Shown: one piece after another, positions 8,542-17,862 of the stretch
Position numbering within the stretch: position 1 is the stretch's first letter
How the letters are laid out: each line of letters starts with the position of its first letter
Origin: Comamonas badia DSM 17552
GTDB lineage: Bacteria; Pseudomonadota; Gammaproteobacteria; Burkholderiales; Burkholderiaceae_C
Length of the DNA stretch: 64,000 nt
NCBI RefSeq assembly: GCF_000484635.1
Contig: NZ_AXVM01000005.1
Coordinates: 186,001-250,000, forward strand
Reading direction: 5' to 3'
Notes under the pieces: model-generated
What the model saw: only the letters and a program-made list of their open reading frames with translations
Database searches by the model: none
Told to the model about the DNA's origin: nothing
Program-made: the position numbers and the translations under genes

Positions 8542-8554
8542 TGAATTAAATTCA
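8542..8554. promoter_or_regulatory. MetR box TGAA-N5-TTCA
   Basis: TGAATTAAATTCA matches the published MetR consensus TGAANNNNNTTCA exactly. It lies just upstream of metR (start 8535) and about 90 bp before metE (8644), suited to control both. Confidence 0.75.
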
Positions 8555-8562
8555 TCAATATG

Positions 8563-8585
8563 TGAAATAAAACCATTTTACTTCA
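8563..8585. promoter_or_regulatory. 10-bp near-perfect inverted repeat in the metE promoter region
   Basis: TGAAATAAAA and TTTTACTTCA are inverted copies at 9 of 10 positions with a 3-bp spacer. The outer TGAA/TTCA half-sites recall the MetR box but with wider spacing. It is probably a second MetR or RNA polymerase recognition region for metE. Confidence 0.5.
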
Positions 8586-8643
8586 TTAGATCGTTTTCAT
8601 ACGATACCGGGAGTTTCTTATTCCGGTTTCTCGAAGACGAACC

Positions 8644-10935
8644 ATGACCATGATCCACAACCTCGGCTTTCCCCGCATCGGCGCACGGCGCGAACTCAAG
8701 TTCGCGCTGGAGTCCTACTGGAAGGGCGAATCCTCGCGTGACGAACTCCAGGCCGTGGGCGCGCAACTGCGCCAGCGCCACTGGGCCGACCAGCAGGGCC
8801 TCGATCTGGTGCCCGTGGGCGATTTCTCGTTCTACGACCAGGTGCTGGACATGAGCTTCACGCTGGGCAACCTGCCCGGGCGCGTGCAGGGCTTTCATGG
8901 CGACGCGCTGGACAACTACTTCCGCGTGGCGCGCGGGCGCTCGGCGCTGTTCGATCCGCAGCACCTGCTGTGCTGCGGCGGCGTGGCGGCGGGCGAGATG
9001 ACCAAGTGGTTCGACACCAACTACCACTACATCGTGCCGGAGTTCACCGTCGGCACCCAGTTCAAGCTGGACGCCTCGCGCCTGCTGGCGCAACTGGCCG
9101 AGGCAAAAGCGCAGGGCGTGCGCGCCAAACCTGTCATCGTCGGCCCTGTCACCTACCTCGCCATCGGCAAGGCCAAGGACGATTCGGACAAGCTGGCGCT
9201 GCTGGAACGCCTGCTGCCGGTCTACGCCGAGCTGCTCGACACCCTGGCCGCGCAGGGCGTGGAATGGGTGCAGATCGACGAGCCCATCCTGGTGACCGAG
9301 CTGGATGCCGATTGGCAGCACGCCTTCAACGTCGCCTACCACCAGCTCAAGAGTGCCAAGGTCAAGCTGCTGCTGGCCACCTATTTCGGTCCGCTGCTGG
9401 ACAACGGCTACCTGGCCGCCAACCTGCCGGTGGCCGGCCTGCACGTCGATGCCGTCAGCGGCCGCGATGACGTGCTGCCGCTGCTAAACCTGCTGCCCGC
9501 GCACAAGGTGCTATCGCTGGGCGTGATCAGCGGGCGCAACATCTGGAAGACCGACCTGACGGCGGTGCTCGACTGGCTGGAGCCGCTGGCCGATCGCCTG
9601 GGCGATCGCCTGTGGATCGCGCCCTCGTGCTCGCTGCTGCACGTGCCGGTGGACCTGGCGCAGGAACGCAAGCTCGACGCCGAGGTCAAATCCTGGCTGG
9701 CCTTCGCGCTGCAGAAGCTCGATGAACTGCGCGTGCTGGGCCGGGCGCTCAGCGACGGGCGCGATGCCATCAAGGCGGAGCTGGCCGCCAACGCTGCCGC
9801 GCTGTCCGCTCGCCGCGCTTCGCCGCGCGTCAACAACCCGGCGGTGCAGGCGGCGGTGGCGCGCATCGATGCCCACCTGGGACGGCGCGAGAGTCCCTAC
9901 GCCGCGCGCGCGGCCAAGCAGGCGGCCATCCTGAAGCTGCCCAAGTACCCGACCACCACCATAGGCTCGTTCCCGCAGACCGCCGAGATCCGCCACGCGC
10001 GCAGCGAGTTCAAGGCCGGGCGCCTGGATGAAGCGGGCTACCAGGCCGCGATGCGCGCCGAGATCGAGCGCAGTGTGCGCGAGCAGGAGCAACTGGGCCT
10101 GGACGTGCTGGTGCATGGCGAGGCCGAACGCAACGACATGGTCGAATACTTCGGCGAGCAGCTCGACGGCTACGCGTTCAGCCAGTTCGGCTGGGTGCAG
10201 AGCTACGGCTCGCGCTGCGTCAAGCCGCCCATCCTGTTCGGCGACATCCGCCGCCCCAGGGCGATGACGGTGGAGTGGATCACCTACGCGCAGTCGCTGA
10301 CGAGCAAGCCCATGAAGGGCATGCTCACCGGCCCGGTGACCATCCTGAACTGGTCCTTCGTGCGTGACGACCAGCCGCGTTCGGCCTCGTGCAAGCAGCT
10401 CGCGCTGGCGATCCGCGACGAGGTGCTGGACCTGGAGAAGGCCGGCGTGCGCGTGATCCAGATCGACGAGGCCGCGCTGCGCGAGGGCCTGCCGCTGCGC
10501 CGCTCGCAGTGGCAGGAATACCTGGACTGGGCCGTGGAGTGCTTCCGCATCACCGCCAACGGCGTGCGCGACGAGACGCAGGTGCACACCCACATGTGCT
10601 ATTCGGAGTTCAACGACATCATCGCCAGCATCGCCGCCATGGATGCCGACGTCATCACCATCGAGACCTCGCGCTCCGACATGGAACTGCTCGATGCGTT
10701 CGAGAACTTCCAGTACCCCAACGAGATCGGCCCCGGCGTGTACGACATCCACTCGCCCAACATCCCGGCCAGGGAACACATCGTGCAGCTCATGAAGAAG
10801 GCTGCCGAGCGCGTGCCGGCCGAGCGCCTGTGGGTCAACCCCGACTGCGGTCTCAAGACCCGCCAGTGGAGTGAGGTGATCCCGGCGTTGGCGCGCATGG
10901 TGGCCGCGGCGCGGGAACTGCGCGCGGCTGCTTGA
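8644..10935 (+). CDS. metE: cobalamin-independent methionine synthase MetE
   Basis: A 763-aa enzyme, full length for MetE. It transfers a methyl group from 5-methyltetrahydropteroyl-triglutamate to homocysteine, the last step of methionine synthesis. The N-terminal half ([20 protein letters not shown]) is the partially duplicated barrel. The C-terminal catalytic barrel has the zinc-ligand segments HTHMCYSEF (about residue 655) and NPDCGLKTR (about 740), plus [13 protein letters not shown]. The divergent metR and the MetR box indicate activation when homocysteine accumulates. A weak purine-rich ribosome site precedes the ATG. Confidence 0.97.
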   Translation: MTMIHNLGFPRIGARRELKFALESYWKGESSRDELQAVGAQLRQRHWADQQGLDLVPVGDFSFYDQVLDMSFTLGNLPGRVQGFHGDALDNYFRVARGRSALFDPQHLLCCGGVAAGEMTKWFDTNYHYIVPEFTVGTQFKLDASRLLAQLAEAKAQGVRAKPVIVGPVTYLAIGKAKDDSDKLALLERLLPVYAELLDTLAAQGVEWVQIDEPILVTELDADWQHAFNVAYHQLKSAKVKLLLATYFGPLLDNGYLAANLPVAGLHVDAVSGRDDVLPLLNLLPAHKVLSLGVISGRNIWKTDLTAVLDWLEPLADRLGDRLWIAPSCSLLHVPVDLAQERKLDAEVKSWLAFALQKLDELRVLGRALSDGRDAIKAELAANAAALSARRASPRVNNPAVQAAVARIDAHLGRRESPYAARAAKQAAILKLPKYPTTTIGSFPQTAEIRHARSEFKAGRLDEAGYQAAMRAEIERSVREQEQLGLDVLVHGEAERNDMVEYFGEQLDGYAFSQFGWVQSYGSRCVKPPILFGDIRRPRAMTVEWITYAQSLTSKPMKGMLTGPVTILNWSFVRDDQPRSASCKQLALAIRDEVLDLEKAGVRVIQIDEAALREGLPLRRSQWQEYLDWAVECFRITANGVRDETQVHTHMCYSEFNDIIASIAAMDADVITIETSRSDMELLDAFENFQYPNEIGPGVYDIHSPNIPAREHIVQLMKKAAERVPAERLWVNPDCGLKTRQWSEVIPALARMVAAARELRAAA

Positions 10936-10939
10936 TATA
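10934..10939 (+). promoter_or_regulatory. -10 box of the rplM-rpsI promoter
   Basis: A perfect TATAAT overlaps the metE stop codon region and is followed by a leader of about 120 nt before rplM. No good -35 match is visible at 17 bp spacing. Confidence 0.6.
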
Positions 10940-11037
10940 ATGCCCGGCTTCGCAGCGATTTCGTGGCCCCGCGGCGGAGCATTCAACCCACCTAAGAGGC
11001 TCCCGTTTCAAGAGGAGCACCGACCGTGGAAAAGGGC

Positions 11038-11058
11038 CTTCAAACCCTCTTTTTGAAG
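11038..11058 (+). promoter_or_regulatory. leader hairpin immediately before rplM
   Basis: CTTCAAA and TTTGAAG form a perfect 7-bp stem around a 7-nt pyrimidine-rich loop. Its 3' arm overlaps the GAAGAG Shine-Dalgarno, 8 nt before the ATG, so it could limit ribosome access. Ribosomal-protein operons often autoregulate through such leaders. Whether L13 does so here is inference. Confidence 0.45.
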
Positions 11059-11066
11059 AGAAACTC

Positions 11067-11495
11067 ATGACTACTTTCAGCGCAAAACCCGCTGAGGTCG
11101 TGCACGAGTGGTTTGTGATTGACGCCACCGACAAGGTGCTCGGCAGGGTCGCCAGCGAAGTGGCCCACCGTCTGCGCGGCAAGCACAAAGCCATTTACAC
11201 GCCTCACGTCGATACGGGCGATTACATCGTCGTCATCAACGCCTCCAAACTCAAGGTCACCGGCACCAAGTCCATCGACAAGATGTACTACCGCCACTCG
11301 GGCTTCCCGGGCGGCATCCGCGCGACCAACTTCCGCGATCTGCAGGCCAAGCACCCCGGCCGCGCGCTCGAGAAGGCCGTCAAGGGCATGCTGCCCAAGG
11401 GTCCGCTGGGCTACGCCATGGTCAAGAAGCTCAAGATCTATGGCGGCGCCGAGCATCCGCACACCGCGCAGCAGCCCAAGCTGCTCGAAATCTGA
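11067..11495 (+). CDS. rplM: 50S ribosomal protein L13
   Basis: A 142-aa protein matching L13 along its whole length, for example [20 protein letters not shown] near the start and [13 protein letters not shown] near the end. L13 is an early-binding large-subunit protein. The gene is followed 11 bp later by rpsI, the universal rplM-rpsI pair. Expression probably comes from the TATAAT at 10934-10939 through a leader of about 120 nt. Confidence 0.98.
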   Translation: MTTFSAKPAEVVHEWFVIDATDKVLGRVASEVAHRLRGKHKAIYTPHVDTGDYIVVINASKLKVTGTKSIDKMYYRHSGFPGGIRATNFRDLQAKHPGRALEKAVKGMLPKGPLGYAMVKKLKIYGGAEHPHTAQQPKLLEI

Positions 11496-11506
11496 GGAGC
11501 CGGACA

Positions 11507-11899
11507 ATGATTGGTGAATGGAACAATGGCACCGGCCGTCGCAAATCCAGCGTCGCCCGCGTGTTTCTCAAAAAAGGCAGTGGCAAGATCACGGTGAATG
11601 GCAAGGACATTCAGCAGTATTTCGGCCGCGAAACCTCGATCATGATCGCCCGCCAGCCGCTGGTGCTGACCGACCATGCCGCGACGTTTGACATCCAGGT
11701 GAACGTCAACGGCGGTGGTGAGTCCGGCCAGGCCGGCGCCACGCGCCACGGCATCACGCGCGCGCTGATCGACTACGACGCCACGCTCAAGCCCGCCCTG
11801 AGCGCCGCCGGCTTCGTCACCCGCGACGCCCGCGAAGTGGAACGCAAGAAGGTCGGCCTGCACTCCGCACGCCGCGCCAAGCAGTTCTCCAAGCGCTGA
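11507..11899 (+). CDS. rpsI: 30S ribosomal protein S9
   Basis: A 130-aa protein with the S9 hallmarks: [20 protein letters not shown] near the N-terminus, the [19 protein letters not shown] core and the conserved basic C-terminal tail ending KQFSKR, which reaches the P-site tRNA in the ribosome. It is co-transcribed with rplM and followed by a strong terminator at 12019-12040. Confidence 0.98.
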   Translation: MIGEWNNGTGRRKSSVARVFLKKGSGKITVNGKDIQQYFGRETSIMIARQPLVLTDHAATFDIQVNVNGGGESGQAGATRHGITRALIDYDATLKPALSAAGFVTRDAREVERKKVGLHSARRAKQFSKR

Positions 11900-12018
11900 T
11901 CGCAGCGGGTCGCCGCGCAGCACCCTGCCATGCCGCCGCATCCCTGCAGCCCGCACCGTGCGCTGCAGCGGCGCATGGGTGGTGCGCATGGCGCCGCCGC
12001 TGGCCTGGCCACAGCAAG

Positions 12019-12040
12019 AACCGCCTTCGGGGCGGTTTTT
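12019..12040 (+). terminator. rho-independent terminator of rplM-rpsI
   Basis: AACCGCC and GGCGGTT form a 7-bp GC-rich stem with a TTCGG loop, followed by T residues. It lies 120 bp after the rpsI stop and just before the next gene. Confidence 0.85.
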
Positions 12041-12064
12041 GCTTTTTTGGTGGCGCTCTGAGCC

Positions 12065-12784
12065 ATGCGTCTGCGCCGCCTGCGCCGCCGTTTCGTGCTG
12101 ACCGGCCCGCGGCTGGCGGTACGCCGTGCCGTGCCCTGGCCCTTGCGCTGGCTGGCGGCGGCCCTGGTGCTGGGGCTCAGCGCCGCCGTGGCGCTGTGGG
12201 CGTTTGAATTCGGCAAATCGCTGGCCGGACTGGACGCGGGCGCGCGGCAGGAGCTGAAATACCTGCGCACCGAATCCAGGGACCTGCATGCCCAGGTGAA
12301 TCGGATGAAGGAATCGGCCACCGCCGCCGAGAGCTTGCGCGCCACGGAGCGTGCCGCGATGGATGCGCTTGCCGAGCGGCTGCGCCAGCTCGAAGCCGAC
12401 AACCGCAGCCTGCGCGACGACCTGGCGTTTTTCGAAAAGCTCATTCCGGCCTCGTCCAGCAAGGGCGGCGCCATGGATATCCGAGGCCTGCAGGCCGAGC
12501 TGATGGGCGATGGCGTGCAGCTGCGCTGGCAGGTGCTGGTGATCCAGCCGATGCGCAGCGCGCCGGAGTTCAAGGGGCAGCTGGAGCTGCTGCTGGCGGG
12601 GCTGAGGGACGGCAAGCCGTGGACCTCCGATCCGCCGGCGGTCGCGCGCCCGCTGCAGCTGCAGCAGTACCGGCGCGTGGAGGGCGTGGTGCAGCTGCCC
12701 GAGCGCGCTGTGGTAAAAACCGTGACCGTACGCCTGCTGCAGGACGGTTCCGTGCGCGCCCTGCAGACCGTGAATCTGGAATGA
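12065..12784 (+). CDS. DUF6776-like membrane protein with coiled coil
   Basis: A 239-aa protein with no enzymatic motif. A very basic N-terminus (MRLRRLRRRF) precedes one membrane helix at about residues 28-48, then a heptad-rich coiled coil at about 65-135 (LRQLEADNRSLRDDLAFFEKL), then a beta-rich C-terminal domain probably in the periplasm. The order coiled-coil protein, bactofilin, erpA is one I remember from Comamonadaceae genomes. The bactofilin gene starts 52 bp downstream, so a shared role in envelope organisation is plausible but unproven. I assign the DUF name from memory. Confidence 0.75.
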   Translation: MRLRRLRRRFVLTGPRLAVRRAVPWPLRWLAAALVLGLSAAVALWAFEFGKSLAGLDAGARQELKYLRTESRDLHAQVNRMKESATAAESLRATERAAMDALAERLRQLEADNRSLRDDLAFFEKLIPASSSKGGAMDIRGLQAELMGDGVQLRWQVLVIQPMRSAPEFKGQLELLLAGLRDGKPWTSDPPAVARPLQLQQYRRVEGVVQLPERAVVKTVTVRLLQDGSVRALQTVNLE

Positions 12785-12836
12785 CCGCGGTTGCGCCGCG
12801 TACCGCACGCCCTCGCAACCCGCTGGAGCCCGGCCG

Positions 12837-13235
12837 ATGTTTTCCCGCAAGAAACCACCGCTCATCAAGACCTTGATCGCCCGCGGCACCAGCGTGCAGG
12901 GCGATATCACATTCACCGATGGCCTGCGCATCGATGGCGAGGTCTGCGGCGATGTGCGTGCCGAGACCGAGCACAGCATCGTCGTCGTCTCGGAGTCCGC
13001 CAAGGTGCGCGGAGCCATCGTCGCGGCGCACGCGATCATCGATGGCGTGGTGGACGGCCCGGTGCATGTGCGCGAACTGCTGGAGCTGCAGCCGCGCGCG
13101 CGCGTGACCGGCGATGTGCATTACAAGGCGCTGGAGATGCACCAAGGCGCGGTGATTGCGGGCCAGATGTGCCCCGCGGGCGATGCGCTGGCGGACGACA
13201 AACCCGGGCTCAAGCTGGCGGCCGCCTCCGGCTGA
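12837..13235 (+). CDS. bactofilin (polymer-forming cytoskeletal protein)
   Basis: A 132-aa bactofilin. The central beta-helix repeats run from about residue 15 to 110 (GTSVQGDITFTDGLRIDGEV, then GDVRAETEHSIVVVSE and RVTGDVHYKALEMHQGAVI). The flanks are short and disordered, as is usual for these nucleotide-free filament proteins, which scaffold cell-wall enzymes or polarity factors. The gene follows the coiled-coil membrane protein gene on the same strand. Confidence 0.92.
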   Translation: MFSRKKPPLIKTLIARGTSVQGDITFTDGLRIDGEVCGDVRAETEHSIVVVSESAKVRGAIVAAHAIIDGVVDGPVHVRELLELQPRARVTGDVHYKALEMHQGAVIAGQMCPAGDALADDKPGLKLAAASG

Positions 13236-13304
13236 GACGCCGTGCGGGCGGAAAAGCCGGCCTTGGTCTACCATGCGGCACTTTTGAGCCTGTGAGGAAA
13301 TTTC

Positions 13305-13658
13305 GTGACTGCAAACCTGCCGATTCAAATTCAGATGAGCGATGGTGCGGCGGCGCGGGTGGCGCGCCTGGTGGCGGCGGAAGGCAACCCCGCGCTCAAG
13401 CTGCGGGTGCTGGTGCAGGGCGGCGGGTGCTCTGGCCTGCAGTACAAGTTCTCGCTCGATGCCGCCAGCCGGGAAGGCGATACCACTCTGGTGAAGGATG
13501 GCGCGGCGCTGGTGATCGATGCGTTGAGCTACCCTTTTCTTGAAGGCGCGGAGATCGACTGCGAACAGAGCCTGCAGGGCGCGCAGTTCGTCGTGCGCAA
13601 CCCCAACGCCGAGGCGACCTGCGGCTGCGGCACGAGCTTTTCACCGGCGAACTGCTGA
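13305..13658 (+). CDS. erpA: iron-sulfur cluster insertion protein ErpA
   Basis: A 117-aa A-type carrier that passes Fe-S clusters to apoproteins. The three cluster cysteines are Cys42 (QGGGCSGLQY) and Cys106/Cys108 (ATCGCGTSF). The start is GTG at 13305, with a GAGG about 9 bases upstream; no in-frame ATG gives a full N-terminus. A strong terminator follows at 13684-13706. Confidence 0.95.
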   Translation: MTANLPIQIQMSDGAAARVARLVAAEGNPALKLRVLVQGGGCSGLQYKFSLDAASREGDTTLVKDGAALVIDALSYPFLEGAEIDCEQSLQGAQFVVRNPNAEATCGCGTSFSPANC

Positions 13659-13683
13659 AAGCCGCGCATGCCGCTGCGCGCAG

Positions 13684-13706
13684 GCCGCCGTGAGGGCGGC
13701 TTTTTT
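13684..13706 (+). terminator. rho-independent terminator after erpA
   Basis: GCCGCC and GGCGGC form a stem with a GTGAG loop followed by six T residues, 26 bp after the erpA stop. Confidence 0.85.
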
Positions 13707-13735
13707 GCGCCGGGCACCATGCCGGCGGTTGTGCA

Positions 13736-15145
13736 ATGACGCGGCGGTTTCCACCTTCGCGCGCGCGCCTGCTGTGGCTGGTGGCGATCGGCTTTTTCAT
13801 GCAGACGCTGGATGCGACCATCGTCAACACGGCGCTGCCGGCGATGGCCGCAGACCTGCGGGAGAGTCCGCTGCGCATGCAGTCGGTGGTGGTGGCGTAT
13901 TCCGTCGCCATGGCGATGCTGATTCCGGCGTCGGGCTGGATCGCGGACTGCGTCGGCATGCGCCGGGCGTTCTTCGGCGCCATCGTGGCCTTTGTGCTCG
14001 GATCGGTGCTGTGCGCGCTCTCGCCGACGCTGGATTTCCTCGTCGCGGCGCGCGTGCTTCAGGGCTTGGGCGGCGCGCTGCTGCTGCCGGTGGGCCGGCT
14101 GGTGATCCTGCGCACCTTCCCGCGCGAGGAATTTCTCGAAGCCATCAGCTTTGTGGCCATCCCGGGTCTGGTGGGGCCGCTGATCGGCCCGACGCTGGGC
14201 GGCTGGCTGGTGCAGGTGGCGTCGTGGCACTGGATTTTTCTGATCAACGTGCCGGTGGGTTTGATCGGTTTGGCCGCCACGCTGCGTTTCATGGCCCCTG
14301 ACGGGGCGGCGGCGGCGGGGCGGTTTGACCTGGCCGGATATGCCATGCTGGCCTTCGGCATGGTGGCGCTGTCGCTGGGGCTCGATGGCCTCTCCGGCCT
14401 TGGCTTGCGCCAGGCCGGCGTGGTGCTGTTGATGGTGTTCGGTCTGGCCAGTCTGGCTGCCTACTGGCTGCATGCCGCGCGTGTGCCCCAGCCGCTGTTT
14501 TCGCCGCGGCTTTTTGACATTCCTTCCATGCGTATCGGCCTGCTGGGCAACCTGTTTGCCCGTCTGGGCAGCGGCAGCATGCCGTTTCTCGTGCCGCTGA
14601 TGTTCCAGGTCGGGTTGGGCTACTCGCCGCTGTACGCCGGACTGATGATGCTGCCGGTGGCCATCGCCGGCATGGCGGTGAAGCGCGCGGCCACGCCCCT
14701 GATCAGCCGCCTGGGCTACCGCCGGGTGCTGGTGGGCAACACGCTGGCGGTGGCGCTGATGATGGCCAGCTTTGCGCTGATGACGCCGGACCAGCCGCTG
14801 GCGCTGCGCATCGTGCAGCTGGTGCTGTTCGGCCTGGTGAACTCGCTGCAGTTCACCGCGATGAACACGGTGACGCTCAAGGACCTGGATCAGGGGACGG
14901 CGAGCAGCGGCAACAGCCTGCTGTCCATGGTACAGATGCTGGCGATGGGCATGGGCGTGGCAGCGGCCGGTGCCGCGCTGGGGGCGTATTCGGAGGCGTT
15001 TGGCTCCGGCCAGGCACAGACCCTGCATGCCTTCCAGGCGACATTTGCCAGCATGGGCCTGCTGACGCTGGCCGCCACCTTCATTTTTGCCCAGCTGGCG
15101 CCTGACGCACGGCCGGGCACGCCGGGCACGGACCTGGAAATGTGA
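13736..15145 (+). CDS. MFS transporter, DHA2 (EmrB/QacA-like) drug exporter
   Basis: A 469-aa inner-membrane protein with about 14 hydrophobic helices, the DHA2 arrangement of proton-driven multidrug exporters. Helix 1 carries the family signature LDATIVNTALPAMA. The motif A region (SGWIADCVGMRRAF) and motif C (GPLIGPTLGGWLV) are visible. It resembles E. coli MdtD more than EmrB. No membrane-fusion or outer-membrane partner is nearby. The stop abuts the convergent anmK stop. Substrate unknown. Confidence 0.9.
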   Translation: MTRRFPPSRARLLWLVAIGFFMQTLDATIVNTALPAMAADLRESPLRMQSVVVAYSVAMAMLIPASGWIADCVGMRRAFFGAIVAFVLGSVLCALSPTLDFLVAARVLQGLGGALLLPVGRLVILRTFPREEFLEAISFVAIPGLVGPLIGPTLGGWLVQVASWHWIFLINVPVGLIGLAATLRFMAPDGAAAAGRFDLAGYAMLAFGMVALSLGLDGLSGLGLRQAGVVLLMVFGLASLAAYWLHAARVPQPLFSPRLFDIPSMRIGLLGNLFARLGSGSMPFLVPLMFQVGLGYSPLYAGLMMLPVAIAGMAVKRAATPLISRLGYRRVLVGNTLAVALMMASFALMTPDQPLALRIVQLVLFGLVNSLQFTAMNTVTLKDLDQGTASSGNSLLSMVQMLAMGMGVAAAGAALGAYSEAFGSGQAQTLHAFQATFASMGLLTLAATFIFAQLAPDARPGTPGTDLEM

Positions 15146-16273
15146 CTACGCGGGGTAAATCGCCCCGAGCACGCGCGGGCCGCGGGCACCCGTGACGGCG
15201 GGCAGGTTGCCCGGCAGGCCGTCGATGCAGCGCTGGGCCAGCCAGGCGAAGGCAGCCGCCTCCACCTGCTGCGCCGGCAGGCCATGGCTGTCCGAGACAT
15301 CCACCCGCAGGCTGGAAAGCAAGGTGCGCAGCCGCTGCAACAGGGCGGTGTTGCGCGCACCGCCGCCGCAGACGATGAGCATGGCGGCGCCTGCGGCGTG
15401 GCGTTGCACATCGGCCGCGCAGGTGCGCGCCGTCAGCTCCAGCAGGGTGGCCTGCACGTCCTCGGGCTGTGCGTTTGCGGCGCCGCTCGCCTGCAGACCG
15501 GCCGTGAGCCACTGCGGGTGAAACAGATCGCGCCCGGTGCTCTTGGGCGGTTGCCGGGCAAAAAACGGTTCTGCCAGCAGGGTCTGCAAAAGGGCGGGGA
15601 GGACCTGGCCGGTGCGCGCCCAGCGGCCTTCGGCATCGTAGGGATGGCCGGTGTGCGCCTGGCACCAGCCGTCCATCAGCACATTGCCCGGTCCGCAATC
15701 CCACCCGGTGGTCGCGCCGCCGGCGGCCAGGATGCTCAGGTTGGCCATGCCGCCGATGTTGAGCACCGCCACGGTCTGCCCCGGCTGGCCGAAGGCGTGC
15801 CGATGAAATGCCGGAACCAGCGGCGCGCCCTGTCCGCCAGCGGCAACGTCGCGGCTGCGCAGGTCGGCCACCACCGTGATGCCAGTCAGCTCGGCCAGCA
15901 GGGCGGGGCTGTTCAATTGCAGCGTGTAGCCCGTGCCGTCACAGGCCTGGGGCTGGTGGCGCACGGTCTGCCCATGGGCGCCTATGGCTTCGATTGCACG
16001 GGCTTGCAGCCCGGCCTGTGCCAGCAGGCGCTGCACGACTGCGGCGTAAGTCCGCGCCAGCGCATTGGCGGCCAGCTGGGCGCGGTGCAGCTCGTTGCTG
16101 CCACTGTGGTTGAGCGCCAGCAGTTCTGCTTTCAATTCAGGAGCTAACGGCGCAGATGCAGTATGCGCAATACGGCATTTTTCTTCGGATAAATCCGCAA
16201 GAACGCCATCCACCCCATCCAGCGAGGTGCCGGACATCAGCCCGATGAACCAGCGCGCGGTGGGGGCGCCCAT
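15146..16273 (-). CDS. anmK: anhydro-N-acetylmuramic acid kinase
   Basis: A 375-aa cytoplasmic kinase of murein recycling. It opens and phosphorylates 1,6-anhydro-MurNAc to MurNAc-6-P. The ATP-binding signature GLMSGTSLDGVDG is at residues 12-24, VLNIGGMANLS lies mid-protein and CGGGARN is near the C-terminus. Upstream on the same strand, 32 bp away, is an M23 murein endopeptidase gene. Bases 16130-16195, encoding about residues 27-48, weakly resemble the dispersed TTGATAGCT repeat. Confidence 0.95.
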   Translation of the reverse strand: MGAPTARWFIGLMSGTSLDGVDGVLADLSEEKCRIAHTASAPLAPELKAELLALNHSGSNELHRAQLAANALARTYAAVVQRLLAQAGLQARAIEAIGAHGQTVRHQPQACDGTGYTLQLNSPALLAELTGITVVADLRSRDVAAGGQGAPLVPAFHRHAFGQPGQTVAVLNIGGMANLSILAAGGATTGWDCGPGNVLMDGWCQAHTGHPYDAEGRWARTGQVLPALLQTLLAEPFFARQPPKSTGRDLFHPQWLTAGLQASGAANAQPEDVQATLLELTARTCAADVQRHAAGAAMLIVCGGGARNTALLQRLRTLLSSLRVDVSDSHGLPAQQVEAAAFAWLAQRCIDGLPGNLPAVTGARGPRVLGAIYPA

Positions 16274-16305
16274 GGGCTGCCGGCGTGGGCGGGTTCGGGG
16301 CGGGC

Positions 16306-17673
16306 TCAGTTGGTTTGGGCGGTCAGCAGGGTCTGGTCGGCGGCCGTCAGCTCGATGCGCATCTGCGCCGCCAGACGGTCAAATGCCGGGCGCTGGGCCG
16401 GAGCAATCGGCGCGGCTTCCTGGCTGCGCAGCGCGGTTGCCATCGGATCGACCTGCCTGCCATGGTCCTTGAATTCAAAGTGCAGGTGCGGCCCGGTGGC
16501 CCAGCCGGTCTGGCCGACGGCGCCGATGGTCTGCCCTTGCGAGACCGCCTGGCCCTGGCGCACGTCGATGCGGCTCAGGTGGGCGTAGACCGTCTCGTGC
16601 TGGTTCGCGTGCTGAATATGCACGACGTTGCCATAGCCGTTCTGCACGCCGGCAAAGCTCACCGTGCCGTCGCCTATGGTGCGCACCGGCGTGCCCGTGG
16701 GTGCGGCCAGATCGGTGCCGAGGTGGGCGCGCCAGGTTTTCAGGATGGGGTGAAAGCGCATCTTGAAGCTGCTGGTCACGCGCGTGAAGGCGACGGGCGA
16801 CGTCAGGTAGGCGCGGTTCATGCTGTTGCCGGCCAGCGTGTAGTACGCGCCTTTGGCCTGGGGGCCGTCCTGGAACCAGACGGCGCTGTAGGTCTTGCCG
16901 TTGTTGAAGAATTCGGCGCTCAGCACGCGGCCGGTGCGCATGGGTTCGCCGTCGGCTTCAAGCGATTCGTAAACCACGCTGAAGTGGTCGCCCTTGCGCA
17001 GCGCACGGCGAAAATCGATGCTGCCGGAAAAGAGCTCCGCCAGTTGCACGGCCACCGCGTCGGGGATGTTGGCGGCATCGGTGGCGGCGAAGAGCGAGCT
17101 GGTGATGGCGCCGCTGCCCAGGCGCGAGCCCGCGGTGAGCGGCGCGCTCTCGATGCGCGAGGCGAAGGTGCCGCCCTCCTGGCGCTCCACGACCAGGCGC
17201 TTGAAGCTGCCGCTGTCGTCGGGCGCCCAGCGCGCGGTCAGGCGGATCAGCGCCTGGTCGCTGCCGGCTTCGGCCGACAGCACGCGGCCGGCGCGTCCCA
17301 GCAGGTTCTGCTGGCTGAGCGCGTCGCTGCGCAGAAAACCGGAGGCGACCGGATCGGCAATGCCCAGGCGCTGCAGGATGGCCTCGGGCGTGTCATTGCC
17401 GCGCGTGATGTCGGAGCGGTAGAGCGCCAGCGCGCCGATGCTGGACAGATCGGCGAGTTCGGCGTCCATCGCCAGCGAGGGAACGCTTTCGGTGACGGTG
17501 ACCATGGGCAGGTCGGCCGGGTCCGGTGCGAGGGACGCCACGGCAAAGGCGCCGCCGCCGCCCGTGAGCAGCACCGCCGCAATGATGGCGGTGAGGCGTT
17601 TGGGGTGTTTCCGGACCGAGGACTTGAGTGAACTCAGGAATGCCGTACCGGCGTTGTTCAGTCCGTTGGTCAA
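16306..17673 (-). CDS. M23-family murein metalloendopeptidase
   Basis: A 455-aa membrane-anchored or periplasmic peptidase, expected to cut peptidoglycan cross-bridges. An N-terminal membrane helix (about residues 24-46) is followed by LysM/OapA-like and LytM-type regions. The catalytic lysostaphin domain has the zinc motifs HLGTDLAAPTGTPV (HxxxD) and HLHFEFKDHG (HxH) near residues 325 and 410. The frame stays open far into antisense tyrS. The TTG at 17671-17673 is chosen because it gives a short basic N-terminus before the helix and has a GGGG-rich upstream region. It is divergent from tyrS and followed by anmK. Confidence 0.88.
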   Translation of the reverse strand: MTNGLNNAGTAFLSSLKSSVRKHPKRLTAIIAAVLLTGGGGAFAVASLAPDPADLPMVTVTESVPSLAMDAELADLSSIGALALYRSDITRGNDTPEAILQRLGIADPVASGFLRSDALSQQNLLGRAGRVLSAEAGSDQALIRLTARWAPDDSGSFKRLVVERQEGGTFASRIESAPLTAGSRLGSGAITSSLFAATDAANIPDAVAVQLAELFSGSIDFRRALRKGDHFSVVYESLEADGEPMRTGRVLSAEFFNNGKTYSAVWFQDGPQAKGAYYTLAGNSMNRAYLTSPVAFTRVTSSFKMRFHPILKTWRAHLGTDLAAPTGTPVRTIGDGTVSFAGVQNGYGNVVHIQHANQHETVYAHLSRIDVRQGQAVSQGQTIGAVGQTGWATGPHLHFEFKDHGRQVDPMATALRSQEAAPIAPAQRPAFDRLAAQMRIELTAADQTLLTAQTN

Positions 17674-17822
17674 TCTCGGCCCCAGGCAAATGGGCGCCAG
17701 CGCTGGGGCATCATGCAGGTGCTCGGCCGCGTTGTGGCGCAGAAAAAATGAAGGCGGCGGTGTGACAGAGGCCCGTTGAAACGGGTGGTCACTAAAATCC
17801 GCCACGGCGAAAACCCGCGCAG

Positions 17823-17828
17823 TATAGT
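17823..17828 (+). promoter_or_regulatory. -10 element of the tyrS promoter
   Basis: TATAGT lies 34 bp upstream of the tyrS ATG in the divergent gap with the M23 gene. A convincing -35 is not visible. Confidence 0.45.
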
Positions 17829-17862
17829 CCGTTTGGCCTAAGCGTCCAGCTGGAAAACCCTT

